Shown here: positions 34,968 to 43,412 of the stretch, piece by piece
Numbering within the stretch: the first letter of the stretch is position 1
How the letters are laid out: every line of letters begins with the position of its first letter
Origin: Sedimentitalea todarodis
Lineage (GTDB): Bacteria > Pseudomonadota > Alphaproteobacteria > Rhodobacterales > Rhodobacteraceae
Length of the DNA: 64,000 nt
NCBI RefSeq assembly: GCF_032595355.1
Contig: NZ_JASMWN010000022.1
Location: 25,273 to 89,272 of the forward strand
Direction of reading: 5' to 3'
The notes under the pieces: generated by a model
What the model saw: the letters and a program-made list of their open reading frames with translations, nothing else
Told to the model about the DNA's origin: nothing
Databases searched by the model: none
Position numbers and translations under genes: made by a program

Positions 34968-35933
34968 ATGCTCGCCTACCAGATAGCAACCAAAGGAGGT
35001 GAAGCCGGGCTTGCAGAAATCGCCGTTCCGGAGCCCGGAACCGGCCAAATCCAGGTCCGGATCATGGCCTGTGGCCTGAATTTTGCGGATCTGCTGACAC
35101 AAAAAGGAACCTATCAGGATATTCCGGATGCACCGTTCACACTTGGGATGGAATTATCGGGAATCATCATGAAAACGGGCGATTCGGTTGACAATCTGTC
35201 CGTCGGGGATCGTGTCGCGGTCTTTTCCGGCCAAGGTGGGTTGGCCGAATTCGGCGTGTTCGACGCCGCGCGCGCAACCCCGATTCCCGAGACGATGAGC
35301 TTTGAAGATGCCGCCGCCTTGCAGATCGCCTATGGTACCAGCCACATGGCGCTGGCCCACCGCGCCCGCCTGCGACCGGGAGAGACCCTGCTGGTGACCG
35401 GAGCGGCGGGAGGTGTCGGTTTGACCGCTGTCGAGATCGGCAAGCTGATGGGCGCCACGGTGATCGCCCATGCCCGAGGTGCCGACAAGCTGGACGTCGC
35501 GCGCGCGGCTGGCGCGGACCACCTGATTGATGATGCGGAAGATCTGCGTGACCGCGTGCTGGCGCTTGGGGGGGCGGATGTCGTTTATGATGCCGTCGGC
35601 GGTGCCGCCTTCAAGGCCGCGTTTCGTGCCTGCAATCCCGAGGGAAGATTGCTTCCGATCGGGTTTGCCAGCGGAGAGGTGCCGAACATTGCCGCCAACC
35701 ATCTGCTGGTCAAGAATCTCTCGGTTCTGGGCTTTTACATTGGGGGATACATGAAGTTCCGGCCCGACCTCGTCCGTGACAGTTTCCGACAACTCATCGA
35801 CTGGCATTCTGCAGGAAAGCTCCACCCGCACATCAGCCACACCCTGCACCTGTCGCAGGTTGCGGACGGGATAGAGTTGCTGCGAACCCGCAAATCCACC
35901 GGCAAGGTCGTCGTTCGCCCGACGGCTACCTAG
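34968..35933 (+). CDS. NADPH:quinone oxidoreductase family (zinc-free MDR)
   Basis: The protein is 321 residues of the medium-chain dehydrogenase fold without catalytic zinc ligands. Blocks are GLNFADLLTQKGTYQDIPDA, ALQIAYGTSHMALAHRARL and the NADPH motif LLVTGAAGGVGLTAVEIGKL. It likely reduces a quinone or enone with NADPH. The start at 34968 follows AAGGA with good spacing; the upstream open frame has no family match. Its stop overlaps that of the convergent LysR gene by 4 bases. Confidence 0.88.
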   Translation: MLAYQIATKGGEAGLAEIAVPEPGTGQIQVRIMACGLNFADLLTQKGTYQDIPDAPFTLGMELSGIIMKTGDSVDNLSVGDRVAVFSGQGGLAEFGVFDAARATPIPETMSFEDAAALQIAYGTSHMALAHRARLRPGETLLVTGAAGGVGLTAVEIGKLMGATVIAHARGADKLDVARAAGADHLIDDAEDLRDRVLALGGADVVYDAVGGAAFKAAFRACNPEGRLLPIGFASGEVPNIAANHLLVKNLSVLGFYIGGYMKFRPDLVRDSFRQLIDWHSAGKLHPHISHTLHLSQVADGIELLRTRKSTGKVVVRPTAT

Positions 35934-36811
35934 ACCGCCGCCTTGAGCCTTGCGCGCGGCGTCATGTCGGCAAATGTCGCGCGCAACAGCTCACCGAGCG
36001 TCTCGGAGACTTCGCCGCCCTCCCCTTCACCACCGTAGAAGTTGATGAAATGCAGCGGCAGCGCTGGCAGAGCGCCCCCATGACTGATGACTTCCACATG
36101 TGGCGGATGCGTTCCGTCAAGCATCGCCATCACCGCCAGGTCCGCCGCCACGGTCGCTTCGATGGTGCGATCTGAATCGCTGTCCAGCGCCACATTCCAT
36201 TCGACCCCCGCCGTTTCAAGTGCGCTCAACACGATGGGTCGGAAAATGCAGCTGCGCCCCTGGGCCAATTCGACCGGCCGTTTGCGCCAGGCCGTGCCGC
36301 CCGGCGCCCCCATCCAGACCAGCGGAATCGCCGCCAGCACCTCTGCACCGGGCATCTTTTCCGGCTCGGTCGTGAGAATCATGTCGCATTCCCCACGTTC
36401 GAACCGGTCCTTCAGGTTGCGGGTGTTGGCCGTCACCAGTTGGACCTTTACTCTCGGAAACTTTGCATTGAATTGCTGCAAGACGCGCGGAATCGCCGGA
36501 TAGACAATGTCATGGGGCACGCCGAGCACGATTTCGCCCTCAAAAGCCTGATCCGTCAGCCGCGTGATCAACTCGTCATTCAGCGTCACCATGCGGCGGG
36601 CATAGGCCAGCAACTGCTCACCCGATGCCGTCAGCGCGATGGTTCGCCCTGTCCGGTCGAGCAATTCCAGACCCAACAGCTCTTCCAGCCGCTTGAGCTG
36701 CATCGAAACGGCGGACTGGGTCAGGTTCAGGAACCCGGCTGCCCGCGTCACACCGCCGGAATCGGCAACCGCCACGAAAGAGCGGAGGGTGGTGATGTCG
36801 AGGTTTCGCAA
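35930..36811 (-). CDS. LysR-family transcriptional regulator
   Basis: The protein is about 293 residues. It begins LRNLDITTLRSFVAVADSGG from a probable TTG start at 36811 that follows AAGGA by 8 bases. An ATG at 36865 would add 18 residues not typical of the family. The HTH is VTRAAGFLNLTQSAVSMQLK and the rest is a periplasmic-binding-like effector domain. It is divergent from the DUF1127 gene at 36935; a LysR-box-like repeat lies at 36878-36892. Confidence 0.85.
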   Translation of the reverse strand: MRNLDITTLRSFVAVADSGGVTRAAGFLNLTQSAVSMQLKRLEELLGLELLDRTGRTIALTASGEQLLAYARRMVTLNDELITRLTDQAFEGEIVLGVPHDIVYPAIPRVLQQFNAKFPRVKVQLVTANTRNLKDRFERGECDMILTTEPEKMPGAEVLAAIPLVWMGAPGGTAWRKRPVELAQGRSCIFRPIVLSALETAGVEWNVALDSDSDRTIEATVAADLAVMAMLDGTHPPHVEVISHGGALPALPLHFINFYGGEGEGGEVSETLGELLRATFADMTPRARLKAAV

Positions 36812-36877
36812 TATCACAATCCTTGATGGTATCTGCAACAAATATTGGCTTTCATCATGAGGCATTCATCAGCATAT

Positions 36878-36892
36878 ATCAAGATAATTGAT
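36878..36892. promoter_or_regulatory. LysR-type box between LysR and DUF1127 genes
   Basis: ATCAA-GATAA-TTGAT is a perfect inverted repeat of T-N11-A form, inside the AT-rich divergent spacer. It lies 43 bases before the DUF1127 ATG and 67 before the LysR start. Confidence 0.5.
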
Positions 36893-36934
36893 CATAAGTC
36901 GCAAACCCATCGCCACTCCGAAAGGACACAGATA

Positions 36935-37144
36935 ATGACATATATCACTGTTCCCGGTCACGCGCGGTCAAAGCGCCTGTCGCTGACCCATTTGATGACC
37001 CGCCGCTTTGATCTCTGGCGCCAGCGTCGGGCGCTGACCCGTTTGGATGCAGCCGCCTTGCGCGACATCGGCCTGACCCGCAGCGAGGCCGAAACCGAAG
37101 CCCGGCGCCCGATCTGGGATGCCCCGGAAAGCTGGTCCTGCTGA
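36935..37144 (+). CDS. DUF1127 domain small protein
   Basis: The product is 69 residues. The middle has FDLWRQRRALTRLDAAALRD followed by IGLTRSEAETEARRPIWD, the standard DUF1127 pattern (arginine-rich, RDIGLTR). Small DUF1127 proteins in alphaproteobacteria affect RNA turnover and phosphate or stress physiology. GAAAGGA precedes the ATG. A hairpin terminator follows at 37156-37184. Confidence 0.9.
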   Translation: MTYITVPGHARSKRLSLTHLMTRRFDLWRQRRALTRLDAAALRDIGLTRSEAETEARRPIWDAPESWSC

Positions 37145-37155
37145 CCGGTTTGAGG

Positions 37156-37184
37156 CGATTGCTGGCCCCGGCAGCCAGCAATCG
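37156..37184 (+). terminator. hairpin after the DUF1127 gene
   Basis: Perfect 11-base arms CGATTGCTGGC (37156-37166) and GCCAGCAATCG (37174-37184) enclose 7 bases, 12 bases after the stop codon. Only TTGACCTT follows, so the T-tract is weak. Confidence 0.6.
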
Positions 37185-37219
37185 TTGACCTTGCCGGCGG
37201 TTCATTCGAATTTCGTGGA

Positions 37220-37266
37220 TAAATCCGACGGATTTACTTGAAAAAGCCCGCTGCTGATACGATATT
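37220..37266 (+). promoter_or_regulatory. palindrome plus promoter of the Bax-inhibitor-1 gene
   Basis: TAAATCCG-A-CGGATTTA (37220-37236) is a perfect 17-base palindrome with one central base. It abuts a sigma-70-like promoter: TTGAAA (37238-37243), 17 bases, GATATT (37261-37266). The position directly above the -35 box suits an activator or repressor site. The binding protein is unknown. Confidence 0.55.
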
Positions 37267-37325
37267 CAAGAGGAACGCTGTCGGACCTATCTGGCGGCCC
37301 CTTTTGATATGAACGGAGACCTTGA

Positions 37326-38108
37326 ATGGCTGAATTCGACACGAGTCACATGACAGGCCGGACCGCCGCCGGTGTGCGCACTGCGGCGATCGACGAAGGC
37401 CTGCGCGCTCACATGAACAAGGTCTACGGCACGATGTCCGTAGGCATGCTGATCACATTTGCCGCTGCCTGGGCTTTGGCCGGGCTCGCGGTCAGCGACG
37501 TTCCCACCGAATACCAGATCGGGGCGGACAAGTATCTGACCGGGCTTGGCCAGGCGCTGTACGCGTCCCCGTTGAAATGGGTGGTCATGTTCGCGCCGCT
37601 CGCCTTCGTGTTTGGCTTCAGCGCCGGAATCAACCGGATGTCCGCCGCGACGGCACAAATCGTGTTCTATGCTTTCGCCGCGGTCATGGGCGTATCGCTT
37701 AGCTCAATCTTCCTGGTTTTCACCGGCTACTCGATCATCCAGGTGTTCCTGATCACCTCGGTCGCCTTTGCCGGGCTGTCGCTCTGGGGCTACACAACCA
37801 AGAAAGACATCTCGGGCTGGGGCAGTTTCCTGATCATGGGTGTGATCGGTCTGATCGTCGCATCCATCGTGAACATCTTCTGGCCGATGCCGGGACTGGC
37901 TTTTGCCATCTCGATCCTCGGTGTGCTGATCTTTGCCGGTCTGACCGCCTATGACACGCAGAAGATCAAGACCACCTACCTGCAGATGGCGCATTCCGGC
38001 GACAGCGAATGGTTGGGCAAGGCCGCGATCATGGGCGCGTTGAGCCTCTATCTCGACTTCATCAACATGTTCATGTTCCTGCTGCAACTGCTCGGCAATC
38101 GGGAATAA
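37326..38108 (+). CDS. Bax inhibitor-1/YccA family membrane protein
   Basis: The protein is 260 residues with about seven membrane helices. It contains GLTAYDTQKIKTTYLQM and LYLDFINMFMFLLQLLG, both conserved in the BI-1/TMBIM family; the last carries the Asp of the proposed pH-sensing pair. Bacterial members are calcium-leak or stress-related inner-membrane proteins. An upstream palindrome and promoter, and a strong terminator after the gene, show it is a single-gene unit. Confidence 0.93.
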   Translation: MAEFDTSHMTGRTAAGVRTAAIDEGLRAHMNKVYGTMSVGMLITFAAAWALAGLAVSDVPTEYQIGADKYLTGLGQALYASPLKWVVMFAPLAFVFGFSAGINRMSAATAQIVFYAFAAVMGVSLSSIFLVFTGYSIIQVFLITSVAFAGLSLWGYTTKKDISGWGSFLIMGVIGLIVASIVNIFWPMPGLAFAISILGVLIFAGLTAYDTQKIKTTYLQMAHSGDSEWLGKAAIMGALSLYLDFINMFMFLLQLLGNRE

Positions 38109-38130
38109 CTCGGAACCCTACCGTATGGCA

Positions 38131-38160
38131 AAGGGCCGGTCCTTGTGACCGGCCCTTTTT
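38131..38160 (+). terminator. Rho-independent terminator after BI-1 gene
   Basis: Perfect 10-base arms AAGGGCCGGT (38131-38140) and ACCGGCCCTT (38148-38157) enclose CCTTGTG. The right arm runs into TTTTT. Confidence 0.92.
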
Positions 38161-38177
38161 GCATGTTACCTGATTCC

Positions 38178-38486
38178 ATGCTGGACCTGCGCCCGAATTG
38201 TGAAATCTGTGATTGCGACTTGCCACCGGAATCGACCGAGGCCCGCATCTGCTCCTATGAATGCACCTACTGTGTGACCTGCGCAGAATCGGTTCTCGAT
38301 AATGTGTGCCCCAACTGTGGGGGCAATCTGGTGCCGCGTCCGATCAGGCCAAAGAGCAGCTGGCGTCCGACAACCGGGCTGGCCAAGCACCCTGCCTCGA
38401 CCAAGCGCCGCCACAACACGTGGACAAGTGCGGAACGACGCGCCCTGTCGGACAAGCTGAAAGATGTACCCCCAACGGAACGATGA
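38178..38486 (+). CDS. DUF1272 cysteine-rich protein
   Basis: The product is 102 residues. The first 55 match DUF1272: MLDLRPNCEICDCDLPPEST, ICSYECTYCVTCAE and VCPNCGGNLVPRP, which form zinc-binding C-x2-C pairs like a short zinc ribbon. The 45-residue basic tail is not recognised. The ATG at 38178 lies 18 bases past the terminator of the previous gene, leaving little room for a promoter, so it may depend on read-through. Function unknown. Confidence 0.82.
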   Translation: MLDLRPNCEICDCDLPPESTEARICSYECTYCVTCAESVLDNVCPNCGGNLVPRPIRPKSSWRPTTGLAKHPASTKRRHNTWTSAERRALSDKLKDVPPTER

Positions 38487-38642
38487 TTGTCTGATCCCGG
38501 CAGCCGATTCCATTCCCGGGCAAAGTCATCGCCAATGGGCTAGCGCGTTTCGCGCCTGGCTTGGATCGTCTGCTGTGACCTATCGCGTGGAAATCTATGA
38601 TTTCAGGCAACGTTAGATGCGCCAGCTCTAACGCGGAACGCT
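38487..38642. other. spacer between convergent DUF1272 and GNAT genes
   Basis: No gene or RNA is seen in these 156 bases. It contains the nested pair GCTCTAACGCGGAACGCTCTAG near 38624-38645 (given here only as a location). It resembles dispersed intergenic elements of Rhodobacteraceae, which I recall but cannot confirm. Confidence 0.3.
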
Positions 38643-39158
38643 CTAGGAACGGCGGCGTGCAGCCGGCAACGCCATGCGCATTCGGACAGAGGGGAAGCCG
38701 ATGCCGGGCCGTAGGGTGATTTCCATCGGGCCTTCGCTGACAAACCCGAGGGCGGCATAAAACGGCTCTGCGGTCAGAGTTGACCAGCATTCCATCTCGG
38801 TGATGGCCTGCGCTTGTGCCGCATTCAGGGTATGGCGGATCAAGGCCCGAGCAATGCCTCGACGCTGAAACCTGTCGTCGCTGACAACATGCCGGATGTG
38901 GCCCAGATGCCGTGACCCCCTGTCGCGGGTCCAGCCACCCGCACCGACAATCCCGTGCCCCTCGACCTCGGCGACGTAGTATGTGCCTGACTGTAAAAGA
39001 ACCGGCTGTGCCCGGCTGATCAGCGGCAGTGCAGTCACCAGCACAGATGGCGGGTAGTGCGCCTTCAACAGCTTGGGATAGGCGCGGGACAGCAATGCGT
39101 CGACCACCGCCAGATCAGCGATTGTCGACGTGCGCAGGCTGATTTCCGTGCTGGGCAT
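38643..39158 (-). CDS. GNAT family N-acetyltransferase
   Basis: The product is about 171 residues. It has the acetyl-CoA-binding block HIRHVVSDDRFQRRGIARAL (motif A, R/Q-x2-G-x-A) and the C-terminal YAALGFVSEGPMEITL. The substrate is unknown. The start at 39158 has GGGGGCGAG upstream; in-frame ATGs at 39182 and 39191 are alternatives. Confidence 0.82.
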   Translation of the reverse strand: MPSTEISLRTSTIADLAVVDALLSRAYPKLLKAHYPPSVLVTALPLISRAQPVLLQSGTYYVAEVEGHGIVGAGGWTRDRGSRHLGHIRHVVSDDRFQRRGIARALIRHTLNAAQAQAITEMECWSTLTAEPFYAALGFVSEGPMEITLRPGIGFPSVRMRMALPAARRRS

Positions 39159-39254
39159 GGGCACTCGCCCCCAGGTTTCCATTGGCTGCACCGCACAAAC
39201 GAAAAAGGGCCACGCCCCGGCGCAGCCCGTCTCGATTTCGCGAATGCGAAAGGC

Positions 39255-39422
39255 TTACTTGATCTTGCCTTCCTTGTACTCGACATGCTTGCGGGCAACC
39301 GGGTCGTATTTGCGAACGACCATTTTCTCGGTCATGGTGCGGGCGTTCTTCTTGGTGACATAGAAATGGCCCGTGCCTGCGGTCGAGTTCAGGCGGATTT
39401 TGATTGTGGTCGGCTTCGCCAT
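39255..39422 (-). CDS. rpmG: 50S ribosomal protein L33
   Basis: The protein is 55 residues, the normal size: MAKPTTIKIRLNSTAGTGHF and YVTKKNARTMTEKMVVRKYD. It lacks the CxxC pairs of zinc-binding L33 forms, as usual in alphaproteobacteria. GCAGGAGA precedes the ATG at 39422. It is upstream of the GNAT gene on the same strand. Confidence 0.97.
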   Translation of the reverse strand: MAKPTTIKIRLNSTAGTGHFYVTKKNARTMTEKMVVRKYDPVARKHVEYKEGKIK

Positions 39423-39630
39423 GGTATCTCTCCTGCAACGAAAGGCCACCCCTATGCGGGCCTCTCGGAAAATCTCTCTGAGCGTGCGCTTTTACCCGCG
39501 ATGCCGCCCGAGTCAACAGGTGTTTTGCCAAAACACGCCGATGCCGAGGCGAAATCTTTACACAGGCCGTGCCAGCCGCTATGCAACCGTTGTTTCTGAC
39601 AACCATGTATTTCAACGAGTGGAGCTTTTT

Positions 39631-39759
39631 ATGCGTATTCCCCCCTTTGCCATTGTCGTGATCCTCTGCGGTACCTTTATCGCCGCCACGCAGTTATCGG
39701 CCCAACTGTCCTCCACTGAAGAGCAGGTCCCCCCCACGACCGAGTTCAGCCAGCACTAG
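39631..39759 (+). CDS. possible small exported peptide, 42 residues
   Basis: MRIPPFAIVVILCGTFIAAT looks like a signal peptide or a single membrane helix, followed by QLSAQLSSTEEQVPPTTEFS. A GGAG site stands 6 bases before the ATG. It lies between rpmG and rnpB with its stop next to the rnpB 3' end. No family is recognised and chance cannot be excluded. Confidence 0.5.
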   Translation: MRIPPFAIVVILCGTFIAATQLSAQLSSTEEQVPPTTEFSQH

Positions 39760-39765
39760 AGGGTC

Positions 39766-40174
39766 ATGCGCGGAGGGCCTGTAAGCCGGATTCTGTCTCC
39801 GACAGGTTGCCCCGCCGGTAGATGACCATTCCTCTAGGGCCCACATTGCTGCGGGCCTCAAGCTGCCAACCCGACCCCTCTTGGCCAACGCGTGCCTAGC
39901 GGCGGTATCCCGTTGCCGGGACCTGCCCGCGCGGGGGTCCTATTTGGCATTGCTCCCGGTGGGGCTTGCCATGCCGCCCCTGTTGCCAGCGGCGCGGTGG
40001 GCTCTTACCCCACCGTTTCATCCTTACCCCGGATAGACCGGGGCGGTTTGTTTTCTGTGGCGCTATCCGTCGGGTTGCCCCGCCCGGGCGTTACCCGGCA
40101 CCGTTGCCTCGTGGAGTCCGGACTTTCCTCTCGCGCCCGCAGGCGCCAGCGGCCATCCGGCCCTCCGCGCCCCT
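39766..40174 (-). ncRNA. rnpB: RNase P RNA, class A
   Basis: On the minus strand the RNA starts near 40172 with GCGCGGAGGGCC, which pairs with GGCCCTCCGCGC at the 3' end (P1). It contains the universal blocks GAGAGGAAAGTCCGGACTCC near the 5' end, CGGATAGCGCCACAGAAA in the middle, GGTAAGAGCCCACCG, and finally GACAGAATCCGGCTTACAGG before P1 closes. These are diagnostic for the catalytic RNA that matures tRNA 5' ends. The end points are set by the P1 stem and are accurate to a few bases. Confidence 0.97.
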
Positions 40175-40179
40175 GCGCT

Positions 40180-40866
40180 CTAGGCGTTGTGCCCTGCCTG
40201 GTCAACGCCAAAGCGACGCGCGAGGTCGGCCATGACACCGCGATCCGCATCTTCGATGGGACCCTCGGCACCCGGACGAAACCGCGCCCGGACTGCGACC
40301 AAGATCTCGGCGACTTCGACCTCTGGATAACCAAAGCGAACCGCGTCTCTGACAAAGTCACCGGGCATTGCACCTGAATCGGGCCAGACCGCCAAATCCT
40401 GTCGCGCCAGGCGGCGCCAGTCAAACCTTGGACCCGGGTCATATTTGCGCGCGGGGGCCATGTCGGAATGCCCGATGACCCCGGAAGGCGCAATCGGCCA
40501 ACGCGCCATCAGGTCGCGCAGCAAGGTTTCAAGCCTTGTCATCTGCGGCTCGGAAAACGGATGGTCGCCGGAGTTGTCCAGCTCGATGCCGATGGAGCGG
40601 GAGTTCACGTCTCCCCTGCCCTGCCAGCTTCCGGCCCCGGCATGCCAGGCCCGCATCTCTTCTGCGACCAGCTGCCAGAGCACACCGTCGCTACCGATCA
40701 GGTAATGCGAAGAGACCTCTGCCACCGGATCACGCAGACGCTCCAGCGCAGCCGCAGCACCGATCATGCCAGTATAGTGGATCACGATGAGCTCCGGCCC
40801 AAGCCCCTCGCGGCGAGGCCCGAAGTTCGGCGACGGCAACCACTGCGCTGCCGATTGGTCGCTCAC
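40180..40866 (-). CDS. N-acetylmuramoyl-L-alanine amidase (AmpD/Amidase_2 type)
   Basis: The product is about 228 residues. It carries LIVIHYTGMIGAAAALERL (zinc His), EMRAWHAGAGSWQGRGDVNS and SGVIGHSDMAPARKYDPGPR (second zinc His and the catalytic K-x-DPG block). It cleaves the amide between muramic acid and the peptide in cell-wall recycling. No signal peptide is visible, so it acts in the cytoplasm. The GTG at 40866 overlaps the upstream stop (GTGA). rnpB begins just 6 bases downstream. Confidence 0.88.
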   Translation of the reverse strand: MSDQSAAQWLPSPNFGPRREGLGPELIVIHYTGMIGAAAALERLRDPVAEVSSHYLIGSDGVLWQLVAEEMRAWHAGAGSWQGRGDVNSRSIGIELDNSGDHPFSEPQMTRLETLLRDLMARWPIAPSGVIGHSDMAPARKYDPGPRFDWRRLARQDLAVWPDSGAMPGDFVRDAVRFGYPEVEVAEILVAVRARFRPGAEGPIEDADRGVMADLARRFGVDQAGHNA

Positions 40867-41597
40867 CCGTTCTGGGCCTTGCGAAACGGCGCCGGGTCCC
40901 AACCACAGGCATACCCATCCCCATCCGGGTCCAACCCGGCGCGATCGCGATCTGGACCGCCCTTTGAAAGAAACTCGATCTGCGCAAGATCGGCGGACGG
41001 AAAATTGGCGCAGTTCCTGTCCGCGCGTCCCTGCAGGTTGATGCCGCTCCGGCTGTAGACACGTGTTCCCTTGGGGTGACTGCTGCTCAGGGCATAGGCC
41101 ACGATGTTGGGCTGCGATCCACCACTGCGCGACGGCAATTCTGTTGGCTCAATCACCTGATATTGTGCATTGTTTTGCGCAATCAGCGCCGCGTCGCTCT
41201 GGATCGAACGGTTTTCAGAGACTGCAGAGAAATCGTTCTCGACTGACAGGCCAGTGCTCGCGACCACCGGTGCCGGGGCCGCTGGCGCAACGGCGGATGT
41301 TCTGCCGGCGGTCGAACTCGACGCCAGTACCGCTGCGGTCTCTGCGGCGATCCCCTCGGCTGTCCCTGCCGTGGCACCGGCTCCGGGTGCCGGCGGCACA
41401 GCCGTGCCTGACGGTGTGAGCGTTTGGCTCGCCACCGCCTGGGGGGGTGACAGCCGTTCTGCACTCGCAACACCGCTGGCCAGTTCGGCCTCGCGCGCGT
41501 TGTACGTTGCACCACTGTCGGGAACCTGCGGAGCACAGGCCGAGATCAGTCCAAGAGAGAGTCCCAGAAAGAGAGGGATACGGGCCACCGAATGCAT
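40863..41597 (-). CDS. lipoprotein with C-terminal excalibur domain
   Basis: The product is 244 residues. It starts with a lipoprotein signal, MHSVARIPLFLGLSLGLISA, with Cys 21. A long low-complexity Ala/Pro/Ser-rich linker follows (about 22-140). The end has RNCANFPSADLAQIEFLSKG then DRAGLDPDGDGYACGWDPAP, an excalibur domain with the calcium-loop-like DPDGDGYAC. It is likely an envelope protein binding Ca2+. It is translationally coupled to the amidase downstream, suggesting a cell-wall role. Confidence 0.82.
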   Translation of the reverse strand: MHSVARIPLFLGLSLGLISACAPQVPDSGATYNAREAELASGVASAERLSPPQAVASQTLTPSGTAVPPAPGAGATAGTAEGIAAETAAVLASSSTAGRTSAVAPAAPAPVVASTGLSVENDFSAVSENRSIQSDAALIAQNNAQYQVIEPTELPSRSGGSQPNIVAYALSSSHPKGTRVYSRSGINLQGRADRNCANFPSADLAQIEFLSKGGPDRDRAGLDPDGDGYACGWDPAPFRKAQNG

Positions 41598-41637
41598 TGC
41601 TGCTGTCCTGCCGTTGCTGTTTTTCTGGCGCCGGTCT

Positions 41638-43125
41638 CTACCACCATTTCGCGGGCTTGGCCACAAACCCGGCGGCCGATTCCAGCGCATAGGCCGTATT
41701 CAGCAGATCGCCTTCTTCCCAAGGGCGCCCGATCAATTGCAGGCCCAGCGGCAAGCCCTTCTTGTCGAGCCCGGCAGGCACCGAAATTCCGGGCAGACCC
41801 GCCAGGTTCACGGTGACCGTGAAAACATCGTTCAGGTACATCTGCACCGGATCGGCCTCGGTCATTTCGCCCAGGCCAAAGGCTGCGGAGGGTGTTGCAG
41901 GGGTCAGGATCGCGTCGATGCCCTGGGCAAAGACGTCTTCGAAATCCTTCTTGATCAGCGTGCGCACCCGACGCGCCCGGTTGTAATAGGCGTCATAGAA
42001 CCCCGCGCTCAGTACATAGGTCCCGATCATCACACGGCGCTGCACCTCGTGCCCGAACCCCTCGGCGCGGGTCTTTTCGTACATCTCGGTGATACCATCG
42101 CCCCGCGCCAGTTTGGCCCGATGGCCATAGCGCACACCGTCATAGCGCGCGAGATTGCTGGACGCCTCGGCGGGCGCGATCACGTAATAGGCCGGCAGTG
42201 CGTATTTGGTGTGCGGCAGGTTGATATCGACAATCTCGGCCCCGGCACCCTTCAGCATGTCGGCTCCGTCAGCCCAGAGTTTCTCGATCTCGGCGGGCAT
42301 CCCGTCCATGCGGTATTCCTTGGGAATCCCGATCTTCTTGCCCTTGATGTCACCGGTCAGCATCGACTCGAAATCCGGCACCGCCAGATCGGCGCTGGTG
42401 CTGTCCTTCGGGTCATGCCCGGCCATTGCCCCAAGCATGATCGCGGCATCTCGCACCGATTTTGTCATCGGGCCGGCCTGATCCAGCGAACTCGCAAAGG
42501 CCACGATGCCCCAGCGAGAGCAACGCCCATAGGTCGGTTTGATCCCCACGGTGCCGGTGAACGCGGCGGGCTGGCGGATCGAGCCCCCGGTATCGGTGCC
42601 GGTCGCCGCAAGACAGAGATCGGCCGCAACCGCAGCGGCAGAGCCACCCGAGGAACCGCCGGGGGTCAGCGCCGCGTCGTCATTGCCACGCCGCCAGGGG
42701 CTGACCGCATTGCCATAGGTGCTGGTTTCGTTGGAGCTGCCCATGGCGAATTCGTCCATGTTCAATTTGCCCAGCATCACCGCGCCTGCATCGATCAGTT
42801 TCTGGCTTACCGTGGATTCATATTCCGGCAGGAACCCTTCCAGAATCCGACTACCCGCCTGTGATGGCACACCCTGCGTACAGAACAGATCCTTGATTCC
42901 GATCGGCAAACCACACATCGCCGGAGCATCCCCCGCCTTGATCCGTCGATCCGCTGCCGCCGCGCGGTCCCGCGCAAGGTCCGGGGTCTTGTGCACGAAC
43001 GCGTTCAGCGCACCTGCCGTCTCGATGGCATCCAGGCAGGCGTCGGTCAGTTCAACGGATGTCGTCTCGCCCGCGCGCAGTGCATCACGCGCCTCGGCAA
43101 GGCCAAGCTTGTTCAGATCGCTCAT
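41638..43125 (-). CDS. gatA: Asp/Glu-tRNA amidotransferase subunit A
   Basis: The protein is 495 residues, the family length. The amidase-signature triad is visible in LPIGIKDLFCTQG (Lys), TPGGSSGGSAAAVAADLCLA (cis-Ser) and GTDTGGSIRQPAAFTG (nucleophile Ser). GatA releases ammonia from glutamine for GatB to amidate mischarged Asp-tRNA(Asn) or Glu-tRNA(Gln). Its start overlaps the gatC stop (TAATG). gatB is not in the window. Confidence 0.97.
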   Translation of the reverse strand: MSDLNKLGLAEARDALRAGETTSVELTDACLDAIETAGALNAFVHKTPDLARDRAAAADRRIKAGDAPAMCGLPIGIKDLFCTQGVPSQAGSRILEGFLPEYESTVSQKLIDAGAVMLGKLNMDEFAMGSSNETSTYGNAVSPWRRGNDDAALTPGGSSGGSAAAVAADLCLAATGTDTGGSIRQPAAFTGTVGIKPTYGRCSRWGIVAFASSLDQAGPMTKSVRDAAIMLGAMAGHDPKDSTSADLAVPDFESMLTGDIKGKKIGIPKEYRMDGMPAEIEKLWADGADMLKGAGAEIVDINLPHTKYALPAYYVIAPAEASSNLARYDGVRYGHRAKLARGDGITEMYEKTRAEGFGHEVQRRVMIGTYVLSAGFYDAYYNRARRVRTLIKKDFEDVFAQGIDAILTPATPSAAFGLGEMTEADPVQMYLNDVFTVTVNLAGLPGISVPAGLDKKGLPLGLQLIGRPWEEGDLLNTAYALESAAGFVAKPAKWW

Positions 43126-43412
43126 TATTCAACCACCTTCGGCACGGCAAAAAAGCCCTCGCGCGCATCGGGCGCATTTGACAGGACCTTGTCCTGCTGA
43201 TCACCGTCGGTCACGACATCCGCACGCCGTTTGAGCCGCTGCGGTGTCACCGAGGTCATCGGCTCGATGCAGTCCACATCGACTTCGTTCAACTGCTCGA
43301 TAAAGCCCAGAATGGTGTTGAATTCAGCGGCCAACGCGGGCAACGCCTCGTCCTCGACCTTGATCCGGGCCAGCTTGGCCACCCGGGCGGCGGTGTTCTG
43401 ATCAATCGACAT
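43125..43412 (-). CDS. gatC: Asp/Glu-tRNA amidotransferase subunit C
   Basis: The product is 95 residues. It follows GatC: MSIDQNTAARVAKLARIKVE, then FNTILGFIEQLNEVDVDCIE and MTSVTPQRLKRRADVVTDGD. It stabilises the GatA-GatB complex. It is first in the gatC-gatA pair. Confidence 0.97.
   Translation of the reverse strand: MSIDQNTAARVAKLARIKVEDEALPALAAEFNTILGFIEQLNEVDVDCIEPMTSVTPQRLKRRADVVTDGDQQDKVLSNAPDAREGFFAVPKVVE

Noticed and set aside
39766..40174. Plus-strand open frames over this stretch (161 and 89 codons)
   Set aside because: The stretch is the RNase P RNA gene on the other strand; conserved RNA blocks explain the sequence.
41170..42864. 564-codon open frame on the plus strand
   Set aside because: Antisense to gatA and the excalibur lipoprotein, both clearly real.
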